From: Crocinitomix catalasitica ATCC 23190 | GTDB lineage: Bacteria; Bacteroidota; Bacteroidia; Flavobacteriales_D; Crocinitomicaceae | DNA length: 64,000 nt | NCBI RefSeq assembly: GCF_000621625.1 | Contig: NZ_JHXV01000025.1 | Location: forward strand, 18,857 to 82,856 | Direction: 5' to 3' | In this document: piece by piece, positions 25,332 through 34,291 of the stretch | Numbering within the stretch: position 1 is the first letter of the stretch | Layout of the letters: every line of letters begins with the position of its first letter | Translations under genes and position numbers: made by a program | Notes under the pieces: model-generated | Database searches by the model: none | Seen by the model: only the letters and a program-made list of their open reading frames with translations | What the model was told of the DNA's origin: nothing

Positions 25332-26579
25332 ATGATTGATAAAATATGTTTTTTTGTTCTCACGTTTATATCGGGATCATTGTACTGTCAATACACAAGT
25401 ATTCCAGACAATAATTTTGAGCAAGCATTAATCTATCTTGATTTAGACGACGAAATTGATGGGTTGGTATTGACTGAAAATATAGACACATTAAAAACTT
25501 TGCATGTTCCGAGAATGGCGATTGCTTCATTAAGTGGCATTGAAGATTTTACAGCTTTAGAAAACCTCAATTGCGAGATCAATTATTTGGACTATTTGAA
25601 CCTCACAAGCAATACAAATCTAATCTACCTCACTTGTTCGTTTAATTATATAGACAGAATTGATCTTGGGCATAACCCAAATCTGCTTAAATTAATTTGT
25701 TCAGACAATCAACTATCCTTTATAGATCTTTCTGGTTGTGAAAACTTATACTATCTACAATGTTCCTCTAATTTATTTACGAGTATAGATATAAGCGCTA
25801 ACCCTAATTTGCACAAATTAAAATGTGGTAAAAATTATTTACGAGGACTTGATGTAAGTTCGCAATCTCATTTACTCCTTTTATCCTGCAGATTTAATGA
25901 AATATCCGCGCTAGACTTATCCAATAATGCACTTTTAACCAGTTTAGAATGCGAAAACAATTATATCAACGAACTCGACCTTACGATCACGCCAAACCTT
26001 GAGTTTTTAAACTGTTCGCACAACCCATTATCAAGTTTAGATTTAAGCCAAAATTTAGCCTTGAGATTTATCAACTGCTCACACTCAGATATCACGACCT
26101 TAAATCTCGATCACAACTCGAAACTTGACGTTGTTAAGTCGGTCGGCACAGAGTTAAACTCACTGAGCATTCGCAATGGAAACAACGAAAATATTGAATC
26201 CGAATTCGATTTTTTCATTCGAGACAATCCTAATCTTTATTGCATCGCTGTTGACAACCCAACTTATTCGGAAAATGCCTGGACAGAGGTAGACGAAATT
26301 GTATCGTTTAGAGAGAATTGCAATACTTTAACAGCAACAAGCTCAACGGTAATTAATTATCAAATCTATCCCAATCCAGCAAAGGAATTTTTAACGATAG
26401 AGATTGAGCAAAAAGCAGATCAATTTAGCTTACATGATCTGAGCGGAAAAGAAATTCGTTCGGGCCATTTAAACCAAGGCTCCAATTCAATTAACCTTGA
26501 AGAAATGGCTCCAGGCTTATACATCTTGCATATTGCCGGTGAAGATATCTCATTAAATGAAAGAATTGTGATTGAATAA
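25332..26579 (+). CDS. Secreted leucine-rich repeat protein with T9SS sorting domain (copy 2)
   Basis: This 415-residue paralogue of the preceding gene has the same order: signal peptide (1-19), PDNNFEQAL cap, leucine-rich repeats, NPNLYCIAVDN cap and T9SS sorting domain (about 342-415, IYPNPAKEFLTI). It is 42 residues longer, which equals two 21-residue repeats, so the repeat number changed after duplication. Repeats here carry a regular LxCxxN pattern with a cysteine in most units. Like copy 1, it is followed by a CGGATGAC/GTTGTCCG hairpin with a T-run. The ligand is unknown. Confidence 0.88.
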   Translation: MIDKICFFVLTFISGSLYCQYTSIPDNNFEQALIYLDLDDEIDGLVLTENIDTLKTLHVPRMAIASLSGIEDFTALENLNCEINYLDYLNLTSNTNLIYLTCSFNYIDRIDLGHNPNLLKLICSDNQLSFIDLSGCENLYYLQCSSNLFTSIDISANPNLHKLKCGKNYLRGLDVSSQSHLLLLSCRFNEISALDLSNNALLTSLECENNYINELDLTITPNLEFLNCSHNPLSSLDLSQNLALRFINCSHSDITTLNLDHNSKLDVVKSVGTELNSLSIRNGNNENIESEFDFFIRDNPNLYCIAVDNPTYSENAWTEVDEIVSFRENCNTLTATSSTVINYQIYPNPAKEFLTIEIEQKADQFSLHDLSGKEIRSGHLNQGSNSINLEEMAPGLYILHIAGEDISLNERIVIE

Positions 26580-26634
26580 TTATCCAGAACCTTCCTCATT
26601 TTCCCAACTCAAATCAGCTTTAATATTTGATTTA

Positions 26635-26670
26635 CGGATGACTTTTTTTAAAAAGTTGTCCGTTTTTTTT
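26635..26670 (+). terminator. Terminator after LRR gene copy 2
   Basis: CGGATGACTTTTT faces AAAAAGTTGTCCG and is followed by a T-run, matching the terminator at 25107-25139. Confidence 0.75.
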
Positions 26671-26818
26671 GGGTAAAACAATGATCTTAAGTAGAAAAGA
26701 CAGAAATAAAATGAATTACCAAACAAAATAACACCGACACAACCACCTGACAAACCGTTAATTAACATTATTTAATATGCTGTTTTAAAAAATATTTGGA
26801 GCAAAACAAACATATATG

Positions 26819-26839
26819 ATAGTAAAACTACTATATTTG
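26819..26839 (+). promoter_or_regulatory. Operator and -7 element upstream of tetR
   Basis: The palindrome ATAGTA-AAAC-TACTAT (26819-26834) overlaps TATATTTG (26832-26839), a match to the Bacteroidota TAnnTTTG element, 17 bases before the tetR ATG. This is the position expected for an autoregulatory TetR site. No TTG is found at the usual -33 distance. Confidence 0.6.
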
Positions 26840-26856
26840 CATTCAATTATTTTTAT

Positions 26857-27534
26857 ATGGACAATCTACTATCAAATATTAAAATTAAGGTCAACGATAA
26901 AGTTTTTATAAAAGATCCAGAATCTTCAGAATTAGGCAAAAGAATTGTTCAAGGAACAATCGGCTTAATTGACGAGATCGGTTTTGAGCAGTTTACGTTC
27001 AAAAAATTAGCAAAAGAAATAAAAACGAGTGAAGCCTCAATTTACCGGTACTTTGACAGCAAACATCATTTATTGGTTTATATCACATTATGGTATTGGG
27101 GATGGATGGAATACCGTATTGTTTTTAAATTAATGAATATTGAATCGGCAGAAGAGCGGTTAACAATAGCCGTTAAAACTTTGACCGAAGTCATTGAGGA
27201 AGACAAAGATTTCAACCATATCAACAAAGTAAAATTGCACCGCATTGTCATTCGCGAATCCTCAAAAATATATTTGAATAAAAGTGTTGATAACGAGAAT
27301 TCAGAAGGATTCTTCTTAGCCTACAAACGCCTGGTAGAAAGAGTCGTTAAAATAATTTTAGAAATCAATCCAACTTATAAATACCCGCATATGTTGGTAT
27401 CAACCATCATTGAAGGCGCACATCATCAGCGCTATTTCGCCAAACATTTACCGCGATTAACAGATATAGTAAATGGTGAGGACGCAGTGACCACATTTTA
27501 TCAAAAGATGGCCCTTACCCAATTAAAAGATTAA
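26857..27534 (+). CDS. TetR/AcrR family regulator of the export operon
   Basis: This 225-residue regulator has an N-terminal TetR helix-turn-helix (about 30-75: GLIDEIGFEQFTFKKLAKEI then TSEASIYRYFDSKHHLL) and an all-helical ligand-binding C-terminal domain rich in aromatics (LWYWGWMEYRI). It is the first gene of a tight operon with ABC, HlyD and TolC genes (gaps of 1, 1 and 2 bp). It probably represses the operon through the palindrome at 26819-26834 and responds to an exported or toxic small molecule. The inducer is unknown. Confidence 0.9.
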   Translation: MDNLLSNIKIKVNDKVFIKDPESSELGKRIVQGTIGLIDEIGFEQFTFKKLAKEIKTSEASIYRYFDSKHHLLVYITLWYWGWMEYRIVFKLMNIESAEERLTIAVKTLTEVIEEDKDFNHINKVKLHRIVIRESSKIYLNKSVDNENSEGFFLAYKRLVERVVKIILEINPTYKYPHMLVSTIIEGAHHQRYFAKHLPRLTDIVNGEDAVTTFYQKMALTQLKD

Positions 27535-27535
27535 A

Positions 27536-29242
27536 ATGGAAAAAATTGACATCAACAAACCCCTAAAAAGGTTTTGGCTGCTACTTAAACCAGACAAACT
27601 AGAAATTAGAAACGTATATTTTTACGCGCTTTTTAACGGAATGGTTTACCTGTCATTACCAATTGGCGTTCAAGCGATCATTAACCTAATTCAGGGAGGA
27701 TTGGTCAGTACATCCTGGGTTATTCTTGTTGTATTTGTACTGCTAGGCCTTATCATAAACGGGGTTTTGACAATCAGTCAAATGCATATTGTAGAGAATT
27801 TACAAAAGAAGATATTTACCCGTGCTGCTTTCGAATTTGCCTATCGTATTCCACGCATTAAGCTAGAAGCTCTATACAAATATTACGCACCTGAATTGAT
27901 GAATCGTTTTTTCGATATTATTTCCGTTCAAAAAGGGCTTTCAAAAATATTATTAGAATTTACCTCAGCAAGTATTCAAGTCATTTTTGGATTGATTTTA
28001 CTTTCATTGTACCATCCTTTTTTCATCATCTTTAGTTTTATTTTAGTACTACTAATTTTCTTTATTTTCAAGATCACAGCACGCCGTGGTTTAACCACAA
28101 GTCTTTTAGAATCGAAAAGCAAATACAAAGTCGCACAATGGCTTGAAGAAATTGCAAGAAACAACGTCACTTTTAAATTAGCTGGAGACACCAACCTCCC
28201 ATTAGAAAGAGTTGACGAAGAGGTTGCAGATTATATCACATTTAGAGAAAAACATTTTAAAGTCCTCATTCAACAATTCAGTTTAATGGTTGGATTTAAA
28301 GTCATAGTTGCTGCCGGTTTACTCATAATCGGAAGTCTACTTGTCATTCAACAACAAATGAATATTGGCCAATTTGTTGCCGCTGAAATCATCATTCTAA
28401 TGGTACTTGGCGCGATTGAAAAATTGGTAATTAGTTTAGAAACGATTTATGATGTATTGACATCACTCGAAAAACTTGCTCAAGTAACTGATCTCGAATT
28501 AGAATCGGAAGAAGGTGCTTTAATTTCAAACTTTTGCACAACTCCTGGTCTTTCAGTAGAATTGACGAATGTATCATTTAGTTATCCTACTACAAATAAA
28601 TTAGTGATTGATGGATTGAACTTAAAAATCAATGAAGGCGAACGTATTTTATTGACAGGACATAACGGTTCAGGCAAGTCGACTTTACTCAACTTATTGG
28701 CGAGTGTTTATTTGCCTAATCGTGGCAATATTTCATATAACGAATTCCCACACAGGAATCTTCAACCGCAAAATTTAAGATCAGTTATTGGCGATTGTTT
28801 AATGGACGGGCAATTATTTGTAGGTTCTGTTTTAGAAAACATTGCAATTGGAAGAAAAAACGCAACATTTCAAAACGTACAGTGGGCGATTGAAAGCTTA
28901 GGCTTGTCCAATTTTATAAAATCATTACCCAATGGCTATAAGACCATCATCGATCCTGAGGGGATAAAATTCTCAAAAGGAATTACTGACAAATTAATTC
29001 TGGCCAGATGTATTGCCGAACGACCAAAATTATTGTTGATCAATGATATTTTTCAATCAATTCAACCTGCTGAAAAGAAAAGAATCATCGATTTCTTATT
29101 GCATAAAGACCAAAAATGGACAGTTGTTTTTATCTCCTCCGATAACTATATCGCACAAAGTGTTGACCGTATTGCACTACTCGAAAAAGGGGCAATTTTG
29201 GAGACAGGTAATTATCAAAAAATGAAAGATAAACTCGTTTAA
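27536..29242 (+). CDS. ABC exporter subunit with degenerate ATPase motifs
   Basis: This 568-residue protein has the layout of a half-size ABC exporter: a membrane domain of about six helices (25-310) and a nucleotide-binding domain (about 340-568). Walker A is intact (GHNGSGKST, 375-383). The other catalytic motifs are not: the Q-loop Gln is Met423, the LSGGQ signature reads FSKGI (479-483), Walker B ends in ND (503-504) instead of DE, and the switch His is Ser535. ATP may bind, but normal hydrolysis looks unlikely. No N-terminal peptidase domain is present. It sits between tetR and hlyD, so it should form the inner-membrane part of a tripartite type I-like exporter. Confidence 0.88.
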   Translation: MEKIDINKPLKRFWLLLKPDKLEIRNVYFYALFNGMVYLSLPIGVQAIINLIQGGLVSTSWVILVVFVLLGLIINGVLTISQMHIVENLQKKIFTRAAFEFAYRIPRIKLEALYKYYAPELMNRFFDIISVQKGLSKILLEFTSASIQVIFGLILLSLYHPFFIIFSFILVLLIFFIFKITARRGLTTSLLESKSKYKVAQWLEEIARNNVTFKLAGDTNLPLERVDEEVADYITFREKHFKVLIQQFSLMVGFKVIVAAGLLIIGSLLVIQQQMNIGQFVAAEIIILMVLGAIEKLVISLETIYDVLTSLEKLAQVTDLELESEEGALISNFCTTPGLSVELTNVSFSYPTTNKLVIDGLNLKINEGERILLTGHNGSGKSTLLNLLASVYLPNRGNISYNEFPHRNLQPQNLRSVIGDCLMDGQLFVGSVLENIAIGRKNATFQNVQWAIESLGLSNFIKSLPNGYKTIIDPEGIKFSKGITDKLILARCIAERPKLLLINDIFQSIQPAEKKRIIDFLLHKDQKWTVVFISSDNYIAQSVDRIALLEKGAILETGNYQKMKDKLV

Positions 29243-29243
29243 T

Positions 29244-30596
29244 ATGCTAAATATATCTGATTATAGCGTTAGTGATCAAATTCGAGTGAAGGATTTGAAG
29301 ACACTCAGTTCAGTAGAAAGTAAAAAGTCAAGTCGTGTGCTCTTAAGGTTAATGACGGGAACTTTTGTGATTGGTGTATTAATCCTATTACTTCCATGGA
29401 CTCAAAACATACGGTCGAATGGGACGACTACGACTTTAAACCCTGATCAACGCCCACAAAGCATTCATTCCGTCATTCCAGGTAGAATAGAAAAATGGTA
29501 TGTAAAAGAGGGCGATTTTGTACAGAAAGGTGACACCATTGCATTTATGTCAGAAGTGAAAGCCGAATATTTTGATAGCCAACTTTTAAACAGAACAACC
29601 GATCAAACCGAGTTTAAAAAACTTAGCGTAACATCGTACGAAGAGAAGATCAATAACCTCGACAAACAGATTACAGCTTTAACAACACAAAAAAAATTAA
29701 AGCTCGATCAAGGTCAAATTAAATTACAACAAGCCAAACTTAAAGTAACCAATGACAGCATTGTTTTTTATGCCGCTGATGTGACTTACCAAACTGCGCG
29801 TAAGCAATATGATCGACTTCAAGAATTATTTGATCAAGGATTAAAATCTAGAACGGATCTTGAAAACAGAAACATCAAATTACAAGACAGTTATTCCTAC
29901 CTCATCAAAGCAGAAAACGATTTACTTGCTTCAAAATCTGATTTAATTGCGGCTAAAATTGAACTGTCTAATATTCAAATGAATTACGAAACTAGCGTTG
30001 CAAAAGCGCGGTCAGACAAATTCTCTGCCGTATCAAGCAAACTACAATCACAAGGAGATGTATCAAAATTAGAAAATCAATTTTCGAATTATGAAAAGCG
30101 GAATTCGTTCTATTATATTCTTGCCCCACAAGATTGTTATGTCACCAAATTAATCGCAAATGGAATTGGAGAGACAGTGAAAGAAGGAGCAGCAATTGTG
30201 AATATCATGCCAACGCAATATCAAATGGCCGCAGAAATTTATGTAGACCCTATCGATCTTCCACTCGTTAAAATTGGCAGTCCACTTCGTTTACAATTCG
30301 ATGGTTGGCCTGCAGTCGTTTTTTCAGGCTGGCCGAATATCAGTCAAGGCACATATGGCGCTAAAGTTTATGCCATCGATCAATACATTTCTCCGAATGG
30401 AAAATACCGCTTATTGGTGGAGCAAGATCCTGATGATTATCCTTGGCCAGATGCTTTGCGATTCGGTGGTGGCGTGCATACCATGATTTTATTAGAAGAC
30501 GTACCAATCTGGTACGAATTATGGCGAAAAATTAACGGATTCCCACCGAATTATTATATGGATAAGGCAGCAGCCAAAACAGCCGAAAACAAATAA
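29244..30596 (+). CDS. HlyD-type periplasmic adaptor protein
   Basis: This 450-residue membrane-fusion protein links the inner-membrane ABC subunit to the TolC channel. One membrane helix lies at about 36-53. The first lipoyl half-motif follows (IPGRIEKWYVKEGDFVQKGD, about 75-95), then a long coiled-coil hairpin (about 130-285), the second lipoyl half (ILAPQDCYVTKLIANGIGE) and a beta-barrel region. The tail, about 50 residues, is rich in Trp and Pro. Gaps of 1 and 2 bp to its neighbours show co-translation. Confidence 0.92.
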   Translation: MLNISDYSVSDQIRVKDLKTLSSVESKKSSRVLLRLMTGTFVIGVLILLLPWTQNIRSNGTTTTLNPDQRPQSIHSVIPGRIEKWYVKEGDFVQKGDTIAFMSEVKAEYFDSQLLNRTTDQTEFKKLSVTSYEEKINNLDKQITALTTQKKLKLDQGQIKLQQAKLKVTNDSIVFYAADVTYQTARKQYDRLQELFDQGLKSRTDLENRNIKLQDSYSYLIKAENDLLASKSDLIAAKIELSNIQMNYETSVAKARSDKFSAVSSKLQSQGDVSKLENQFSNYEKRNSFYYILAPQDCYVTKLIANGIGETVKEGAAIVNIMPTQYQMAAEIYVDPIDLPLVKIGSPLRLQFDGWPAVVFSGWPNISQGTYGAKVYAIDQYISPNGKYRLLVEQDPDDYPWPDALRFGGGVHTMILLEDVPIWYELWRKINGFPPNYYMDKAAAKTAENK

Positions 30597-30598
30597 AA

Positions 30599-32005
30599 AT
30601 GAAGCAGATCTTATTTATTACCACCTTCTTTTTATCCTTTGGCAGCGCTTTGTCTCAAAATGATAATTTGCAGATGACCTATGACCAGTTCATGCAAATT
30701 GTGAAAGAACATCATCCGATTGCTAAACAAGCGCAGAACCAAATGGAATTAGGTGAAGTGTACTACCTAAAATCCAAAGGAGCGTTTGATCCCAACCTAT
30801 TTGGAGGACTAAATCAAAAATATTTTAAAGACAAAGAATACTATAATATTCTAGGCGCTGGCTTAAAAATCCCGACCTGGTACGGCGTTTCGTTTCAAGG
30901 TGGATATGACTTAAATACTGGTTCACAACTCAATCCTCAGAACCTAACACCAGACGAAGGATTATGGTATGCTGGTGTAAATATTGCATTGGGTAAAGGT
31001 TTGATTATCGATCAACGAAGAGCAGAATACCGCAAAGCCAAGATTTTTATTGAAAGCAGTCTTCAGGAACAACACAAGATGTTGAACGAACTCTATCTGC
31101 AATCATCATTGGCCTATTGGGAATGGTTTAAAGCCTACAATAAAATGATTATTTATCAAGATGCTGTGAACAATGCTTTAGATCGACTTGACGCCGTTAA
31201 ACAAAGTGTTACATTCGGCGATAAACCAACCATCGACACATTAGAAGCAAATATTCAATTGCAAAGTAGACTATTTAATTATTTAGATGCAGAACTAGCA
31301 TACCTAAACAGCACTACGCTACTTGAAATATATTTATGGGACAATGGTATGGCACCAATGGAACTTGATACAAATTTAACACCACCACTTTCCCCCGAAG
31401 TTGAATTCAGGCAAATTGATCCCCTATTGATTTTTAAAATCGACTCGATAAAAACACAACATCCCGAATTGATGCAAACCAGCTATAAAATCGACCAACT
31501 TAAAATTGATCTACAACTGAGTAAAGAAAATTTGAAGCCCGATTTAAACTTCAAATACAATGCTTTATCCTATACTGACAACAACGATATTTTGACCAAT
31601 TACAGTCCCAACAATTACGTTTGGGGCGTTGATTTAAAGTTCCCATTATTCTTGAGAAAAGAACGGGGTGACTTAAAAATCAATCAACTAAAAATTGAAA
31701 ATATGCAAGCCGATTTGGCTTTTAAAACCGAGCAGATCAATTATAAAGTAGATTTAACAATTAATGAATGGGCGACAACCTATAAACAAATCGTTATTTG
31801 GGAACAAACAACCAAGAGTTATCTCACTTTGCTTGAAAGCGAACAACTGCTCTATCAAACCGGAGAAAGCTCACTCTTCATGGTGAATAATCGCGAAAAA
31901 TCCTTTATTGAAGCCCAATTAAAGCTCGTCGATCGCATTACAGCGAATAGAAAATCAGAGATTAAAACCAAATACGCCTTAGGTACAATTTATAATAGTA
32001 TTTAA
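30599..32005 (+). CDS. TolC family outer-membrane efflux channel
   Basis: This 468-residue protein has a signal peptide (1-19) and the duplicated helix-strand architecture of TolC-like outer-membrane factors: two long helical pairs, with a conserved start (TYDQFMQIVKEHHPIAKQA) and strands such as FGGLNQKYF and VDLKFPLFLRKERGD. It completes the tripartite exporter with the ABC and HlyD proteins. The gene begins 2 bp after hlyD. No terminator is seen right after it. Confidence 0.92.
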   Translation: MKQILFITTFFLSFGSALSQNDNLQMTYDQFMQIVKEHHPIAKQAQNQMELGEVYYLKSKGAFDPNLFGGLNQKYFKDKEYYNILGAGLKIPTWYGVSFQGGYDLNTGSQLNPQNLTPDEGLWYAGVNIALGKGLIIDQRRAEYRKAKIFIESSLQEQHKMLNELYLQSSLAYWEWFKAYNKMIIYQDAVNNALDRLDAVKQSVTFGDKPTIDTLEANIQLQSRLFNYLDAELAYLNSTTLLEIYLWDNGMAPMELDTNLTPPLSPEVEFRQIDPLLIFKIDSIKTQHPELMQTSYKIDQLKIDLQLSKENLKPDLNFKYNALSYTDNNDILTNYSPNNYVWGVDLKFPLFLRKERGDLKINQLKIENMQADLAFKTEQINYKVDLTINEWATTYKQIVIWEQTTKSYLTLLESEQLLYQTGESSLFMVNNREKSFIEAQLKLVDRITANRKSEIKTKYALGTIYNSI

Positions 32006-32085
32006 GATCTTTGCAGAACTGTAACCAATGTTACTGTATACTCGTTAATCTATACCTACCTTACGATTAAATAAAAACAGCAGAT

Positions 32086-32691
32086 ATGAAAAAGATAGCA
32101 ATAGCAGCAGCAATGATTTTATTAGCGGTTAGCGCATGTAAAAAGGAAGAAAAAGAAGTTGTACTTGAAGAATTATCGGTTGAAGAACAGGATGATTTAA
32201 CCTTTTTAATTCAAGAAGAAAAATTGGCTAGAGATGTCTATATCTATGCTTTTGACAAACATGGAGATGCCATATTTAATAATATATCATCGAGCGAACA
32301 AAAGCACATGGATAAGGTGGAAGAATTATTAATTAAATACAGTATCCCCAACCCTAATGAGGGCAATGATGAAGGTGTTTTTGAGAATATAGAATTGCAA
32401 ACTTTGTATGATAATTTGATTGTATTAGTTGATAGTTCTTTAGTAGAAGCATTGAAAGTTGGCGCAACAATTGAGGACTTAGACATTCATGACATCAATA
32501 CCTTAATGACGCATACAAGTATATACGATTTAACTTTTGTTTACGAGAATTTGAGCTGTGGATCAAGAAACCATATGCGATCATTTGTTTCAAAACTTGA
32601 TGAACTTGAGGCATTATATACACCTCAGTATATATCAGCAGAAGATTACGAAGCTATTCTTGCTAGCGAAACTGAAAAGTGTGGGAAGTAA
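32086..32691 (+). CDS. DUF2202 ferritin-like lipoprotein
   Basis: This 201-residue lipoprotein has a signal peptide with lipobox LAVSAC (Cys18). The rest is a DUF2202 domain: a ferritin-like four-helix bundle with the paired metal-ligand segments QEEKLARDVY and SSEQKHMDKVEELL, and later IHDINTLM and SCGSRNHMRSF. Members are suspected to bind metal. Conserved Glu and His residues in these helices are present. The gene is separate from the exporter operon by 80 bp and ends before a strong terminator shared with the convergent gene. Confidence 0.88.
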   Translation: MKKIAIAAAMILLAVSACKKEEKEVVLEELSVEEQDDLTFLIQEEKLARDVYIYAFDKHGDAIFNNISSSEQKHMDKVEELLIKYSIPNPNEGNDEGVFENIELQTLYDNLIVLVDSSLVEALKVGATIEDLDIHDINTLMTHTSIYDLTFVYENLSCGSRNHMRSFVSKLDELEALYTPQYISAEDYEAILASETEKCGK

Positions 32692-32715
32692 AGTAAAATA
32701 TTCTTGCAAAAAAAA

Positions 32716-32749
32716 TCCTGCCGAACTATTGTAAAATAATTCGGCAGGA
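32716..32749 (+). terminator. Bidirectional terminator between convergent genes
   Basis: TCCTGCCGAA (32716-32725) and TTCGGCAGGA (32740-32749) form a 10-bp stem extended by CTATT/AATA. An A-run precedes it, so it suits the minus-strand FG-GAP gene especially well. Confidence 0.85.
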
Positions 32750-32769
32750 CATTATAAAAATCTAATCTA

Positions 32770-34119
32770 CTAGTCGATTTTCAATACCGACTTCGTAAAT
32801 ACATTACCTTCCGTATCTGTGATAACCAATTGGTATAAACCGCTTGCTAAATCTTGAATTGAGTATTGATTGTTACCCATAGTTTTGATTCCAGAAATTT
32901 GTCCAAATGTATTGATCACTTGTACATTTTCAATTGGCGCATTATTTTCAGCAACAATATAGACTAAATCACGCGTTGGATTTGGATAAACCTCCCAAGG
33001 ATTAACAACAATATCATCAACGCTATTTGTTTCAGCATCATTTATTTTCTCAATTGTTCCTTCAGATTCTCTTGACAAAACGAACTCAATTAAACCGTCT
33101 TCTCTATGAAAAAGGGCCAATCCATTTAAATCTGAAATACCCGAACAATAAGAAATCTCAGTATATCCACGACCGATATGAGAAAGACCGATAATCTCAT
33201 CATCAGAAGATAATAAAAGCACATCAGAACCATTTAACGAAGTATGTTCCCACGTTTGAGGATTTGTTGGCAAACCAGTGCGCAATGTAATTGGATCATA
33301 TCTCCAACCTTCATCTAATAAATCAATTCCATATGCTTTTAAAACACCTTCATAATCAAGTACAATCAATTCTGCATCATCATCACCATCATAATCATGA
33401 ATTGCAATATGACCAAAATCACCAGAACCAGAACTAATTACTTTAGCTTCAGTAAATGCGCCGATACCTGTATTTCTGAACCAAAAATTATTGTATCCAC
33501 CCATTGCAATGTCAGGTCTTCTATTCCCCGTTATATCACCCACAGCTAAATCAGAAATTTCACCGACTACAGATTCAAAAATATTCTCTAAAGAAAGGTC
33601 ACCATCATCACTCACTATAACATCTGCATAAGCTCTCAATGTAGAAGGTCTTGAATACGCAAAAACCATCCCTTCACTTCCATCTACATTAAAATCACCA
33701 ATGGCAATTGCATCGATATTATGTAGAACAGGAACAGTGTATAATTCTGCAAAATCAATAGTTGTTGGTCCTGTATAAACGATATAATAGATAGTTGAAG
33801 AAGTTGCAATAATGATTTCATCATAACCATCACCATTCATATCAGCCGCTTTTAAGAACTTCATTTCAGCACCACCAATTAATGGTACTGCAGCAGCAAA
33901 ATTATCACTCCCCGTATTTCTTTTCCAAAAAACGTTAAAGCTTACAGAATCTAAAAATACAATATCCTCAGATCCATCACCGTTAAAATCACATGTCATG
34001 ATTAAAGAAGGACTATAAAGATCTTCCTCAATTGCAGTCATTTCACAAGATTGTCCGAAAGCATTTCCTGATAAAAGCAAAGTCAATGCTATACCAATGT
34101 TTTGTAGTGTTCTTTTCAT
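32770..34119 (-). CDS. Secreted FG-GAP/VCBS-repeat protein with T9SS sorting domain
   Basis: The protein has 449 residues from ATG at 34117-34119; a TTG two codons upstream is less likely. A signal peptide (ending GNAFGQ) precedes an integrin-like beta-propeller whose repeats carry calcium-binding loops of the form DxNxDGxxDxxxx (CDFNGDGSEDIVFLD, DMNGDGYDEIIIA, DYDGDDDAELIVLD). A type A sorting domain ends it (about 375-449, VYPNPTRDLVYI). It is probably a surface-attached or released adhesion protein. A TATCTTTG -7 element at 34172-34179 may start its mRNA. Confidence 0.85.
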   Translation of the reverse strand: MKRTLQNIGIALTLLLSGNAFGQSCEMTAIEEDLYSPSLIMTCDFNGDGSEDIVFLDSVSFNVFWKRNTGSDNFAAAVPLIGGAEMKFLKAADMNGDGYDEIIIATSSTIYYIVYTGPTTIDFAELYTVPVLHNIDAIAIGDFNVDGSEGMVFAYSRPSTLRAYADVIVSDDGDLSLENIFESVVGEISDLAVGDITGNRRPDIAMGGYNNFWFRNTGIGAFTEAKVISSGSGDFGHIAIHDYDGDDDAELIVLDYEGVLKAYGIDLLDEGWRYDPITLRTGLPTNPQTWEHTSLNGSDVLLLSSDDEIIGLSHIGRGYTEISYCSGISDLNGLALFHREDGLIEFVLSRESEGTIEKINDAETNSVDDIVVNPWEVYPNPTRDLVYIVAENNAPIENVQVINTFGQISGIKTMGNNQYSIQDLASGLYQLVITDTEGNVFTKSVLKID

Positions 34120-34171
34120 ATTCAATATTTTTTAGTTTACTAGTCGTACAGAGATTTTGACCAATTAAATG

Positions 34172-34179
34172 CAAAGATA
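34172..34179 (-). promoter_or_regulatory. Possible -7 element (TATCTTTG)
   Basis: TATCTTTG on the minus strand matches TAnnTTTG and lies about 53 bases upstream of the FG-GAP gene. No TTG is found at the -33 distance. Confidence 0.4.
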
Positions 34180-34291
34180 AGGTTAATAAAACATAGGATT
34201 TGTTAAAGAGGTGTTAAAAGCAGTCACTTACTGACATTGAGACATTTGCAATACTAAAAAAATCAACTTAATCTTTCACCCATTTAAAATC

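Noticed and set aside
26580..26768. A 62-residue minus-strand protein
   Set aside because: It runs through the LRR copy 2 terminator and has low-quality composition.
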